NCBI RefSeq assembly: GCF_016595235.1
Contig: NZ_JAENHL010000008.1
Span: 1,572,624-1,636,623 of the forward strand
DNA: 64,000 nucleotides
Direction: 5' to 3'
Source of the DNA: Taklimakanibacter albus
Lineage (GTDB): Bacteria > Pseudomonadota > Alphaproteobacteria > Rhizobiales > Aestuariivirgaceae
Each line of letters begins with the position of its first letter. The first letter of the stretch is position 1. This document shows positions 15,955-24,396 of the stretch, piece by piece. A model generated the notes under the pieces. The model was not told the DNA's origin. It saw nothing but the letters and a program-made list of their open reading frames with translations, and ran no database searches. The position numbers and the translations under genes are program-made.

Positions 15955-16283
15955 AAAAATGGGCGGGGGCAGACTGGCGCAACCATTCACCTGCCTGCCC
16001 CCTGGTGCGAAGTTGGGGGGAACCCACGAGCACCTGAGTTTGCGCAATTGTTTCCTGAGGAGATGGGAGGAACCCCAATCGACATATTGCGATGCAGTAT
16101 TCATAGCAACGGGCGTGCCAAGCTGGTCGAGGCACCTAATATTTCTCATATCTATCTGATATTAAACAGTAAAATATAAAACCTAAAAATCAGAAGCAGA
16201 ACTCGAAAATCACCTTATGCCTTCGCATTGTGCAATGCAGCGCCCGTTCGGGCAGCACGCCTTCGCGCCTGCAAAAGTTTTGA
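15955..16283. other. Structured, A+T-rich intergenic region
   Basis: This 329-base gap separates two convergent genes. A stem GGGGGCAG (15965-15972) / CTGCCCCC (15995-16002) lies just after the GrdB-like stop. A second possible long-range pairing joins TTGGGG near 16013 with CCCCAA near 16073. The stretch 16135-16215 is strongly A+T-rich. No open frame is convincing. Near 16278-16292, TTTTGATCAAATCGG echoes one arm of the palindrome at 3651-3693. No T-rich terminator is seen. Confidence 0.4.
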
Positions 16284-17486
16284 TCAAATCGGCTTCGACG
16301 TCTTCAGCCATTTGCCGAAGCGGTCCATGGCTTCGCCGAGCTTCGCCGGATCGCGCAGGAAACACATGCGCAGGAAACCTTCGCCACCCGGGCCGAAGGT
16401 GCCGCCGGGGGCGAGCCCGACACCGGCTTCATCGATGATGCGATAGGTGGTGGCGAGCGAGTCGGTCATGCCGTCGAGCGCAAAGAACATGTAAAAAGCG
16501 CCGCGGGGCAATTCGAATCGGATTTGCGGATGCGCACGCAAGGCGGCGGCGACGAGATCGCGGTTGGCGCGCGCCTTGACGACCTGCGCGGCGATGAAAT
16601 CCTCGCCCTCATCGAGCGCCACGGCGCAGCCCTGCTGCAGGAAGGCGGCGGTGCCCGACGTGTTGTATTGGATGATGCGCTCGATGGCGGGACCGACAGC
16701 CTTCGGCGCCTGCAGCCAGCCGACCCGCCAGCCGGTCATCGCCCAATTCTTGGAGAAGGTGTTGGCGAGGAGAAGCCGCTCCTCGGTGTCGCAGATATCG
16801 AGAAAAGACGGGGCCCGGGGCTCGCCTTTGTCGCCATAATAAAAGCGCGAATAGACTTCGTCGCCGACGATCCACAGGCCGCGCTTGCGGCATTCGTCAC
16901 GTACCGCCTTCAGATCCTCGAGGCTCGCCGTCCAGCCCACCGGATTGGAGGGTGAATTGAGCACGATCGCCTTGCTCTTGGGCGTGATCGCCGCGAAGAG
17001 CTTGTCGAGATCGAGATGCCAGCGGCCATTGGCGAAATCGAGCGCCACTTCGACGGGCTTGGCGCCCATCATCCGCATCGGGCCGGCATAATTGGGCCAG
17101 GCGGGTGTTGGCAGGACGATCTCGTCCCCCTCGCCCGCGATCATCTGCAGAATGGTCTGGATCGCCTGCATGCCGCCGCCGGTGACGAAGAAATTCTCGG
17201 CCTCGAAGGCGCGGCCATAGTGGCGGCTATGATAACGCGCCAAAGCCTCACGCAAAGGCGGGATGCCGCGCTGCCAGGTATAGAAAGTCTCGCCCTTGAG
17301 CAGGCTTTCGATCGCCGGACGGCAGAAAGCTTCCGGCGTCGGCAGATTGCCCTCGCCCGACCACAGCGGGATGATTCCGGGCCTCCCGATGCCGTGATTG
17401 ACCGCGGCCGAGATGCCCGAATCGGGCTCATCGCGGCTGGCCTTGGTGATGCTGGCGAGAAGGGCTGAGGCGGAAAGAGCGGTCAT
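16284..17486 (-). CDS. Class I/II PLP-dependent aminotransferase
   Basis: This 400-residue fold-type I aminotransferase resembles aspartate/aromatic aminotransferases. The substrate arm has WSGEGNLPTPEAF, the cofactor loop has VTGGGMQAIQTIL, the Asn/Pro motif is NSPSNPVGWTAS, the pyridine-N Asp is in WIVGDEVYSRFYYG, and the Schiff-base lysine is Lys247 in NTFSKNWAMTGWRVGW. The start at 17486 is chosen to match family length; the longer frame would begin in the mscL terminator. It lies downstream of mscL but is separated from it by a rho-independent terminator, so it has its own promoter. The amino donor is not identifiable. Confidence 0.88.
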   Translation of the reverse strand: MTALSASALLASITKASRDEPDSGISAAVNHGIGRPGIIPLWSGEGNLPTPEAFCRPAIESLLKGETFYTWQRGIPPLREALARYHSRHYGRAFEAENFFVTGGGMQAIQTILQMIAGEGDEIVLPTPAWPNYAGPMRMMGAKPVEVALDFANGRWHLDLDKLFAAITPKSKAIVLNSPSNPVGWTASLEDLKAVRDECRKRGLWIVGDEVYSRFYYGDKGEPRAPSFLDICDTEERLLLANTFSKNWAMTGWRVGWLQAPKAVGPAIERIIQYNTSGTAAFLQQGCAVALDEGEDFIAAQVVKARANRDLVAAALRAHPQIRFELPRGAFYMFFALDGMTDSLATTYRIIDEAGVGLAPGGTFGPGGEGFLRMCFLRDPAKLGEAMDRFGKWLKTSKPI

Positions 17487-17501
17487 TGGAAAGTCCCGGC
17501 C

Positions 17502-17531
17502 AAAAAGAACCCGGGTGACGAGCACCCGGGT
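17502..17531 (-). terminator. Rho-independent terminator of mscL
   Basis: Read on the minus strand, the stem ACCCGGGTG (17531-17523) / CACCCGGGT (17517-17509) has a 5-base loop and is followed by TTCTTTTTGG. This is a textbook intrinsic terminator about 25 bases after the mscL stop at 17556. Confidence 0.9.
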
Positions 17532-17555
17532 CCGGTCGAGGGTATATCGGGAAGC

Positions 17556-17969
17556 CTACTTTTTGACCAGCGCGTCGCGGATTTCGCCCAGGAGCTTCTC
17601 GCTCGGCGTCGGGGCCGGAGGCGGCGCCGGCGGCTCGGCCTTGCGCATGCGGTTGGAGACCTTCACCAGCTGGAACAGGATGAAGGCCACGATCAGGAAG
17701 TTGACCAGAGCGGTGATGAAGCTGCCATAAGCGAGGACCGGCCCCTGATCCTTGGCGGCGGCCAGGGTGGTCGCGTTCACGGCCGAGGACAGGCCGAAGA
17801 AGTAGTTGTTGAAATCCAGGCTGCCGAAAGACCCGATGATCGGCATGATCAGATCGTCCACGATCGATTGGACGATCTTGCCGAACGCCGCGCCGATGAT
17901 CACGCCCACCGCGAGATCGAAGGCATTGCCCTTGAAAGCGAAACTCTTGAATTCTTGCCACATGCTCAT
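17556..17969 (-). CDS. mscL: Large-conductance mechanosensitive channel MscL
   Basis: This is the homopentameric inner-membrane channel that releases solutes on hypo-osmotic shock. At 137 residues it has the normal length. The N-terminal helix [20 protein letters not shown] is followed by TM1 with the pore-lining Gly-rich face ([19 protein letters not shown]), a periplasmic loop, TM2 ([20 protein letters not shown]), a Pro-rich linker and the cytoplasmic helix [14 protein letters not shown]. It is monocistronic with its own terminator. An AAAGG precedes the ATG. Confidence 0.97.
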   Translation of the reverse strand: MSMWQEFKSFAFKGNAFDLAVGVIIGAAFGKIVQSIVDDLIMPIIGSFGSLDFNNYFFGLSSAVNATTLAAAKDQGPVLAYGSFITALVNFLIVAFILFQLVKVSNRMRKAEPPAPPPAPTPSEKLLGEIRDALVKK

Positions 17970-18080
17970 CTTGTTTGCCTTTCAGATGATGCGCCGGTTG
18001 GCCCGGCCCCCAAACCAGGAATTTGTACCTCAGTCACGCTCCGGTTGAAAGGCATGGCTGCACATTCCCCGCGCAAATCC

Positions 18081-18098
18081 CGCCAAAGGACTTTGGTG
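18081..18098. repeat. Degenerate palindrome related to the 3578-3625 element
   Basis: CGCCAAAG (18081-18088) and CTTTGGTG (18091-18098) form a short inverted repeat with one G-T pair. It shares the CGCCAAAG...CTTTGGcG core of the palindrome at 3588-3611. It lies in the 237-base gap between the divergent mscL and hybrid-kinase genes and may be a truncated copy of the same dispersed repeat. The match is short and could be chance. Confidence 0.35.
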
Positions 18099-18206
18099 AT
18101 TAGGAACTGCGCCAAGACATTGATTGACCGCGAATCCCCTTTGGCGGAGCGTTTCCACTTCGCCGGATTGCACGCTAAGATGCACAAAAAGCTGACCTGA
18201 GGGCCG

Positions 18207-21200
18207 ATGTTCCATAGCTGGACCGTATTATTCGCCGGCCTCGCCTATGTCGGCCTGCTGTTCGCCGTGGCGAGCTTCGGGGACCGCCAGGCGCGCGGGC
18301 GCGCGCCCGGGACACCGCGGCCCTTCATCTATGCCCTGTCGCTTGGAGTATACTGCACCTCCTGGACCTATTTCGGCAGTGTCGGCGTCGCCTCGCGCTC
18401 CGGGCTCGATTTCCTGCCCATCTATATCGGCCCCATCCTGGTCTTCCTGGTCGGCTGGAAGCTGCTGCAGACCATCGTCGACATCTCCAAGCGCCAGAAC
18501 ATCACCTCGATCGCCGACTTCATCTCGGCGCGCTACGGCAAGAACGAGATGCTGGGGGCCATCGTCGCCCTCATCGCCGCGGTCGGCATCATTCCTTACA
18601 TCTCGATCCAGCTCAAAGCGGTGTCCTTCGCGCTCGAGACCATGATGGCTGCGCCCGGCTGGTCGACGGCGGGCGCCCTGCCCTTGCCGATCACCGAGGA
18701 CATCGCCTTCTTCGTCACCGCCGCCATGGCCGCCTTCGCCATGCTGTTCGGCACCCGCCATATCGACACGACCGAGCATCAGGACGGGCTGATCATGGCG
18801 ATCGCGGTCGAGTCGGTGGTCAAGCTCTTCGCCTTCATCGCGGTAGGCCTCTTCATCACCTTCGCGATGATGGGCGGTCCCTCCGCCCTCATCGAGCATG
18901 TCCGGCAGACGGCCGATATCTCCGCTCTGTTCAGCAAAGGCTTCGCCGGCGGCTCGTGGCTCACCCAGACGCTGCTCGCCATGATCGCCATCATGCTGCT
19001 GCCGCGCCAGTTCCACGTGACCGTGGTGGAGAATGCGAGCTCGCGCGACATCAAACGCGCCGCCTGGCTGTTTCCGCTCTATCTCGTCGCCATCAATATC
19101 TTCGTGGTGCCGATCGCGATTGCTGGCCTCGCGCATTTCCAGCCCGGCGCCACCGATGGCGATACTTTCGTGCTCGCTTTGCCGGTGCTCGCCGGCAGTC
19201 CGACCTTCGCGCTCATCGCCTTTCTGGGTGGATTGTCGGCGGCGACCGCGATGGTCATCGTCGAGGCGGTGGCGCTTTCGATCATGGTCTGCAACAATCT
19301 GGTGATGCCGATCATGCTGCGCCGGCGCATGGAGCGGGCACAGATTCATCACGACATGGGCCAGGTGCTGATCGCCATAAGGCGCATCGCCATCGCCGTC
19401 ATCCTGCTTCTCGCTTACAGCTATTACCGCATGATCGGGTCGACCGCGGCGCTTGCCCAGATCGGCCTCATCTCCTTCGCCGCGGTGGCGCAGTTCGCGC
19501 CCGCCTTCTTTGGCGGCCTCGTCTGGAAGCGCGGCACGGCGCGGGGCGCCATGGCCGGCGTCACCGCCGGCTTCGCACTGTGGGCCTATACGCTGTTCCT
19601 GCCCTCCTTCGCCGATGCCGGCTGGATCGACCGGAGCCTCATCACGGATGGGCCTTTCGGCATCGGCCTGTTCCGCCCGCGCATGCTGTTCAACCTCGCC
19701 TTCGATCCCTTGACCCATGGCGTCATCTGGAGCCTCCTCGTCAACAGCGCCGTCTATGTCGCGGTGTCGCTGCTGCGCGCGCCGTCGCCGATCGAACGCA
19801 TGCAGGCGGCTGTCTTTCTCACCCGCGACATGCCTCTCAGCGTCGCCCCCGGCTTCCGGCTGTGGCGCACCGCGGTAACGGTCGGCGAGGTGGAAGCGAC
19901 GGTGGCGCGTTATCTCGGCGCCGAGCGCACCTCGCGGGCCTTCGCCGAAGCGGCGGCAGAGCGCGAGATACCGCATGACCGCAAGTCGGAAGCCGATATC
20001 CGCATGCTGCGCTTCGCCGAGCATCTGCTGGCGAGCGCGGTCGGCACCGCATCGTCGCGCCTCGTGATGGCGCTGCTGCTCGAGCGCCATTCCAAGAACC
20101 CACGCGGCGCCATGAAGCTCCTCGACGACGCCTCCGCCGCCATCCAATATAACCGCGACCTGCTGCAATCGGCGATCGATAATGTCGGCCAGGGGATCGC
20201 GGTGTTCGACAGCGAAGGCAGGCTCGTCTGCTGGAACGAGCGCTTCTGCACCTTGCTCGCTCTGCCCGCCGATATGAGCCGCATCGGCACGCCGCTCGAG
20301 GAAGTGATCGATGTGATGCTTCGCGCCCAGGCGATCGAGCCGGCGCGCCTGCCGCAGATGCGTCTTGACCGCTTGAACCGGATCACCGCGACGCGTGGTC
20401 CGCTCGTCGAGCATCTCGACCGGCGCGGTATGGTGCTCGATCTCCATGCCAGCAAGATGCCGGAAGACGGCGGCTATGTGGTGACCTTCACCGACATCAC
20501 CCAGTCGGTGCAGGCGGCCGAGGCCTTGAAACGCGCCAATGAGACGCTGGAGCGGCGGGTCGAGGAACGCACGGCGGAGCTGACCCGCCTCAACAGCGAG
20601 CTGGCGCATGCCAAGTCGGAAGCGGAAGCCGCCAATCTCGGCAAGACCCGCTTTATCGCGGCGGCGAGCCACGACATATTACAGCCGCTCAATGCGGCGC
20701 GGCTTTTCACCGCGAGTCTCGTCGAGCGCAAGGTCAGGGGCGAAAGCGGCGAACTGGTACGCAATGTCGACGCCTCGCTCGGCGCCGTCGAAGACATTCT
20801 TTCAGCCCTCCTCGATATATCGCGCCTCGATGCGGGCGCGCTCAAGCCCGAGCCCTCGGTGTTCCTGATCGATGACCTGCTCAAGGCGCTCAAACTCGAA
20901 TTCGCGCCGGCGGCACTTGAGCGCGGCCTTACGCTGACCGTCATCCCGTGCTCGCTGGTGGTGCATACGGACCGCCGGATGTTGCGCCGTGTCCTGCAGA
21001 ATCTCGTTTCCAATGCGATCAAATATACGCGTAGCGGCCGAGTGCTGATGGGCTGCCGCCGTAAGGGCGATGCTTTACGCATCGAAGTGCATGATTCAGG
21101 CCCCGGCATCGCCGAGCACAGTCAAGCGGTGATCTTCCAGGAATTCGAGCGCCTGGGCCAGGACAAGGGCGTCGAGCCCGGCCTGGGTCTGGGCCTTTCG

Positions 21201-21740
21201 ATCGTCGAGCGCATCGCCAGGATGCTCAATCATCCGCTCCGCCTCGTCTCGCGGCCCGGGCACGGCTCCTGCTTCGCCATCACCGTGCCCCGCGCGGCGC
21301 GCACCGAGCTGGTGGAGACCAGTCCGCGCGCCGCGTCCCGGCTCAGCAACCGCATCGGCGGGCTCACCATCTTCGTCGTCGATAACGAGCCGCAGATCCT
21401 CGAGGCCATGCAGGCGCTGCTCGGTGGCTGGGACGCGCGCGTGATCACCGCGCGCAGTGCGGCCGAGGCACTCGACCGCTTCGCAGCGGAAGCCGACAGG
21501 GTCGACGTGATCCTCGCCGACTATCATCTGCACAGCGACGACGGGCTCAAGCTGATCGAACGCCTGCGCAGCCGTGCCGGCCGGCAGGTGCCGGCGATCC
21601 TCATCACTGCCGACCGCTCACGCCTGGTTCAGGAGAACGCCGCCGAACAAGGCGTCCAGTATCTGCGCAAGCCGGTGAAGCCCGCAGCGCTGCGCGCCGC
21701 GCTGGCGCAATTCGCCGCGCAGGCACAGGCGGCGGAATAG
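18207..21740 (+). CDS. Hybrid sensor histidine kinase with sodium:solute symporter-like N-terminus (NahK/ErcS' type)
   Basis: The protein has 1177 residues. Roughly 1-520 form a 12-13-helix SSS/PutP-like transporter domain (YALSLGVYCTSWTYFGSVGV and QFHVTVVENASSRDIKRAAW). A PAS-like domain with an N-terminal coiled coil covers about 640-770. HisKA holds His822 in AASHDILQPLNAARLFTASL, and HATPase has NLVSNAIKYT, the G1 box HDSGPGIAE and GLGLGLSIVER. A C-terminal receiver has Asp1105 in ILADYHLHSDDG. This layout is that of Pseudomonas NahK/ErcS', orphan hybrid kinases regulating alcohol oxidation, biofilm and denitrification. The leftward LuxR-type regulator at 22214 and the similar one at 380 are likely phosphotransfer partners. 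Whether the SSS domain transports or only senses is open. Confidence 0.93.
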   Translation: MFHSWTVLFAGLAYVGLLFAVASFGDRQARGRAPGTPRPFIYALSLGVYCTSWTYFGSVGVASRSGLDFLPIYIGPILVFLVGWKLLQTIVDISKRQNITSIADFISARYGKNEMLGAIVALIAAVGIIPYISIQLKAVSFALETMMAAPGWSTAGALPLPITEDIAFFVTAAMAAFAMLFGTRHIDTTEHQDGLIMAIAVESVVKLFAFIAVGLFITFAMMGGPSALIEHVRQTADISALFSKGFAGGSWLTQTLLAMIAIMLLPRQFHVTVVENASSRDIKRAAWLFPLYLVAINIFVVPIAIAGLAHFQPGATDGDTFVLALPVLAGSPTFALIAFLGGLSAATAMVIVEAVALSIMVCNNLVMPIMLRRRMERAQIHHDMGQVLIAIRRIAIAVILLLAYSYYRMIGSTAALAQIGLISFAAVAQFAPAFFGGLVWKRGTARGAMAGVTAGFALWAYTLFLPSFADAGWIDRSLITDGPFGIGLFRPRMLFNLAFDPLTHGVIWSLLVNSAVYVAVSLLRAPSPIERMQAAVFLTRDMPLSVAPGFRLWRTAVTVGEVEATVARYLGAERTSRAFAEAAAEREIPHDRKSEADIRMLRFAEHLLASAVGTASSRLVMALLLERHSKNPRGAMKLLDDASAAIQYNRDLLQSAIDNVGQGIAVFDSEGRLVCWNERFCTLLALPADMSRIGTPLEEVIDVMLRAQAIEPARLPQMRLDRLNRITATRGPLVEHLDRRGMVLDLHASKMPEDGGYVVTFTDITQSVQAAEALKRANETLERRVEERTAELTRLNSELAHAKSEAEAANLGKTRFIAAASHDILQPLNAARLFTASLVERKVRGESGELVRNVDASLGAVEDILSALLDISRLDAGALKPEPSVFLIDDLLKALKLEFAPAALERGLTLTVIPCSLVVHTDRRMLRRVLQNLVSNAIKYTRSGRVLMGCRRKGDALRIEVHDSGPGIAEHSQAVIFQEFERLGQDKGVEPGLGLGLSIVERIARMLNHPLRLVSRPGHGSCFAITVPRAARTELVETSPRAASRLSNRIGGLTIFVVDNEPQILEAMQALLGGWDARVITARSAAEALDRFAAEADRVDVILADYHLHSDDGLKLIERLRSRAGRQVPAILITADRSRLVQENAAEQGVQYLRKPVKPAALRAALAQFAAQAQAAE

Positions 21741-21747
21741 GAGCCAG

Positions 21748-22212
21748 ATGCGAGTCACGATCACACCCCTCGAAGCCGGTTCCGAAGAGCTGCGGATAAC
21801 CGCCCTATGGCGATATGAAGCATTCTTGAAGGACGATGGGTTTTCTATCGCGGACAGCGAAGCGCAGCTTGGTCAGCTCACAACAGCGCCCGAGGGATGC
21901 GAAACCGCCCTCATCGCCCGCGCCGACGGTCGGATCGCCGGAATCTGCCTGCTGGTTCTCCACGAGCTCGAACCTCTGCATGACGTCTCGCCATGGCTCG
22001 CCAGCCTCTATGTCACTCCTGAATTCCGCGGGCTGGGCTTGGCGCGCGATCTGATCCGAACCATCGAAGAGCATGCGCGTCGCAATGGCATACGCAAGCT
22101 ACATTTATATACGGTCGATGCGGAAGACCTCTATCTGAAGTACGGATGGCGCATTGCCGAGCGCTTCGTGTCTCATGGCGTCGCGCAGGTCCTCATGAGT
22201 CGCGACCTGTAG
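21748..22212 (+). CDS. GNAT-family N-acetyltransferase
   Basis: This 154-residue acetyltransferase has the acetyl-CoA binding core SLYVTPEFRGLGLARDLIRT (motif A: R-G-x-G-x-A) and the later TVDAEDLYLKYGWRIAERFV (Y-x-K-x-GW, motif B), typical of the GNAT fold. It starts 7 bases after the hybrid kinase stop, so it is probably co-transcribed. The acetyl acceptor is unknown. It ends one base from the convergent response regulator. Confidence 0.9.
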   Translation: MRVTITPLEAGSEELRITALWRYEAFLKDDGFSIADSEAQLGQLTTAPEGCETALIARADGRIAGICLLVLHELEPLHDVSPWLASLYVTPEFRGLGLARDLIRTIEEHARRNGIRKLHLYTVDAEDLYLKYGWRIAERFVSHGVAQVLMSRDL

Positions 22213-22213
22213 G

Positions 22214-22870
22214 CTATGACATCGTCACGTGATTTTCGCCGTCGATGCGGCCGGCGGCGATGACCGCCTGGGTGCGGCTGCCGACATCGAGCTTCTGCAA
22301 AATGGCGGAGACATGCGCCTTGACGGTGGCTTCCGAAACACCGAGCTGGAAGGCGATCTGCTTGTTGAGCAGTCCCTCCTTCAGCATCATGAGGACGCGC
22401 ATCTGCTGCGGCGTCAGCGAGGCGACGCGCTGGGCGAGCGCATCGCCTTCGCGGTCGGCAGGGCTCGCGGCGTCGACACCTTCCGGGGCCCAGACGCCAC
22501 CTTCGAGAATGACGGCCACCGCCCGGCGCATCTCCTCGACGGCGAGCGATTTCGGGATGAAGCCCGAGGCGCCGAGATCGAGGGCGCGGCGGATGATATG
22601 GGGCTCGTCGCTCGCCGAGACGATGGCGATCGGGACGGCCGGATATTGGGCGCGCAGGAACATGAGGCCGGAAAGCCCCTGAACCCCCGGCATCTTGAGG
22701 TCGAGCAGGACCAGGTCGACGTCGCTGTCGCGGTCGAGGCGCGCCGTCACCGCGTCGAGGGTTCCTGCCTCGTCGAGCTCGATGCCCTTGAAGGCGCCGC
22801 TCAGGGCCTGTTTCAAGGCGGCGCGAAACAGTGGATGATCATCGACGATGATGACCCTATAAATTGGCAT
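22214..22870 (-). CDS. LuxR/NarL-family response regulator, ErdR-like
   Basis: The protein has 218 residues. The receiver domain has VIIVDDHPLFRAALKQAL, the phosphoacceptor Asp57 in LVLLDLKMPG and Lys in FIPKSLAVEEM. The HTH is LTPQQMRVLMMLKEGLLNKQ and SEATVKAHVSAILQKLDVGS. The ATG at 22870 is preferred, since GGAGG lies 10 bases upstream; longer frames start inside the divergent pip leader. Regulators of this type beside NahK/ErcS'-like kinases (ErdR/AgmR in Pseudomonas) control oxidation of alcohols. The link with the 18207 kinase follows from adjacency. It shares layout and motifs with the regulator at 380-1087. Confidence 0.92.
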   Translation of the reverse strand: MPIYRVIIVDDHPLFRAALKQALSGAFKGIELDEAGTLDAVTARLDRDSDVDLVLLDLKMPGVQGLSGLMFLRAQYPAVPIAIVSASDEPHIIRRALDLGASGFIPKSLAVEEMRRAVAVILEGGVWAPEGVDAASPADREGDALAQRVASLTPQQMRVLMMLKEGLLNKQIAFQLGVSEATVKAHVSAILQKLDVGSRTQAVIAAGRIDGENHVTMS

Positions 22871-22965
22871 TGCGCCCATTCCTCCCATCACCCGCCAATC
22901 CGGCAGGCATTTTCTGTTTTTCCGCAATCTATCGCTTCACTTCCGAAAGGCCAAGGCTCGCCCGC

Positions 22966-23916
22966 ATGACCGCCCACAGACTGCTCTATCCCGAAATCGA
23001 GCCCTATCGTACCGGCAGGCTCAAGGTCTCGGACCTCCACGAAATCTATTATGAAGAATGCGGCAATCCCACCGGAAAGCCAGTGGTCGTGCTGCATGGC
23101 GGGCCGGGCGGCGGCATCGTGCCCTTCCTGCGCCGATTCCACAATCCGCGGGCCTATCGCATCATTCTGTTCGATCAGCGCGGCTGCGGGAGATCGACAC
23201 CTTTCGGCGAGCTCGCCGAAAACACGACCTGGGACCTCGTTGCCGACATGGAGGCTCTGCGCAAGATGCTCGGTATCGAGCGCTGGCAAGTGCTGGGCGG
23301 CTCCTGGGGATCGACGCTGGGCCTCGTTTATGCCGAGACCTATCCGGAGCGGGTGAGCGAGCTCGTCCTGCGCAGTGTCTTCCTCTTGCGCGAGGCGGAG
23401 CTGCGCTGGTTTTATCAGGATGGCGCCGGCTGGCTTTTTCCCGATGCCTTCGAGGCCTATCAGGCGCCCATCCCCGAGGCCGAGCGGCATGACATGATCG
23501 CCGCCTATCACAAGCGCCTCACCGGCAAGGATGAAGCTATCCTGCTGGCCTGCGCGCGTGCCTGGAGCGTGTGGGAGAGCACCTGTCTTTCGCTGCTGCC
23601 GAACAAAGAGCGCATCGCCCAGGCCGCCGACGACCGATTCGCCTATGCCTTCGCCCGCATCGAATGCCATTATTTCGTCAATAACGGCTTCTTCCGCGAG
23701 GATGGTCAGTTGCTGAAGGATGTTTGGCGCGTGAAGGACATTCCGGGCGCCATCATCCAGGGCCGCTATGACGTGGTGACCCCCATGGCGAGTGCCTGGG
23801 CGCTGCATAAAGCCTGGCCGAAAGCGCGTTTCGAGCTCGTCACCGAAGCCGGACATACGGGCACCGAACCGGGTCTCGCCTCTGTGCTTATTAACGTTAC
23901 GGATGCTTTTAGTTGA
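22966..23916 (+). CDS. pip: Proline iminopeptidase (alpha/beta hydrolase)
   Basis: The enzyme removes N-terminal proline from peptides in the cytoplasm. At 316 residues it has family length from the ATG at 22966. The oxyanion motif HGGPGGG, FDQRGCGRS and the nucleophile Ser113 in GGSWGSTLGL are diagnostic. The Asp is in QGRYDVVTP and the His in EAGHTGTEPG, completing the triad. It is divergent from the response regulator. The peptide family S33 assignment is firm; the exact substrate range is not shown by sequence. Confidence 0.95.
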   Translation: MTAHRLLYPEIEPYRTGRLKVSDLHEIYYEECGNPTGKPVVVLHGGPGGGIVPFLRRFHNPRAYRIILFDQRGCGRSTPFGELAENTTWDLVADMEALRKMLGIERWQVLGGSWGSTLGLVYAETYPERVSELVLRSVFLLREAELRWFYQDGAGWLFPDAFEAYQAPIPEAERHDMIAAYHKRLTGKDEAILLACARAWSVWESTCLSLLPNKERIAQAADDRFAYAFARIECHYFVNNGFFREDGQLLKDVWRVKDIPGAIIQGRYDVVTPMASAWALHKAWPKARFELVTEAGHTGTEPGLASVLINVTDAFS

Positions 23917-24010
23917 ATATTCAACCAAATGTCCTTGGTCCTGACGCGAATATGCCCGATGTTTGCCACAGTCTCACCCCGAAGTGACCACGAACGGAGA
24001 TCAACCTGAC

Positions 24011-24180
24011 TCTCGATCCAGCGGGGGATCATCAGGTAACTTGATGTGCCGGGGAAGCAGAGCTTCCTGTCGTGATCCCTTCGTATGAACCAGTTGGCGC
24101 GCGCGGCTCCTGTCGCCGTCCCGAGCTTGCGTGTGCCAAGGACCCGTCCGTCCCGTGAGGATGGACGGGTCTCACTTTTT
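24011..24180 (+). ncRNA. Candidate structured small RNA or leader with terminator
   Basis: Several hairpins stack within 170 bases. P1 is GGGATCA (24025-24031) / TGATCCC (24073-24079). P2 is CATCA (24030-24034) / TGATG (24042-24046), sharing two bases with P1. P3 is GGAAGC (24053-24058) / GCTTCC (24062-24067) with an AGA loop. A rho-independent terminator closes the unit at 24141-24180. GATCC at 24015-24019 can also pair with GGATC at 24026-24030, giving an alternative fold. It lies after pip and 216 bases before the GntR start. It matches no RNA family I recognise, and the 5' end is not defined. Confidence 0.4.
24141..24180 (+). terminator. Rho-independent terminator downstream of pip
   Basis: Perfect 9-base arms GACCCGTCC (24141-24149) and GGACGGGTC (24163-24171) are followed by TCACTTTTT ending at 24180. 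It ends either the pip transcript (264 bases after its stop) or a separate small RNA in the gap. The rest of the gap up to the GntR start at 24397 holds no further gene that I can support. Confidence 0.85.
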
Positions 24181-24396
24181 CTGGACCACCGTCCAGTTTC
24201 AAGTCACAAACGGGTGAATGACGCGCCTCATCCTGTGACTTTAATCATACAATTTCGGCAGAGAAGCGCGCCCAGTTCTCGCGTCGGCACCCTATTTCTT
24301 TGTTTAAACGTCGGGATTTACTCAAAACCGCTGCGCGCTTTCGGCTCCGATGCTTTATATAATCCCGATGACTGGGTTTGCAGGCTGAAGGACATT

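Noticed and set aside
15955-16160. Glycine riboswitch next to the GrdB-like gene
   Set aside because: The minus strand has a GCGCAAACTCAGG string that faintly recalls the glycine aptamer, but the GGAGAG and CACCG core elements and the tandem layout are missing.
18228-20672. Long open frame (814 codons) antisense to the hybrid kinase
   Set aside because: Its translation is low-complexity Arg/Glu/Asp/Gly text typical of the reverse strand of a GC-rich gene. The kinase on the plus strand has clear domains.
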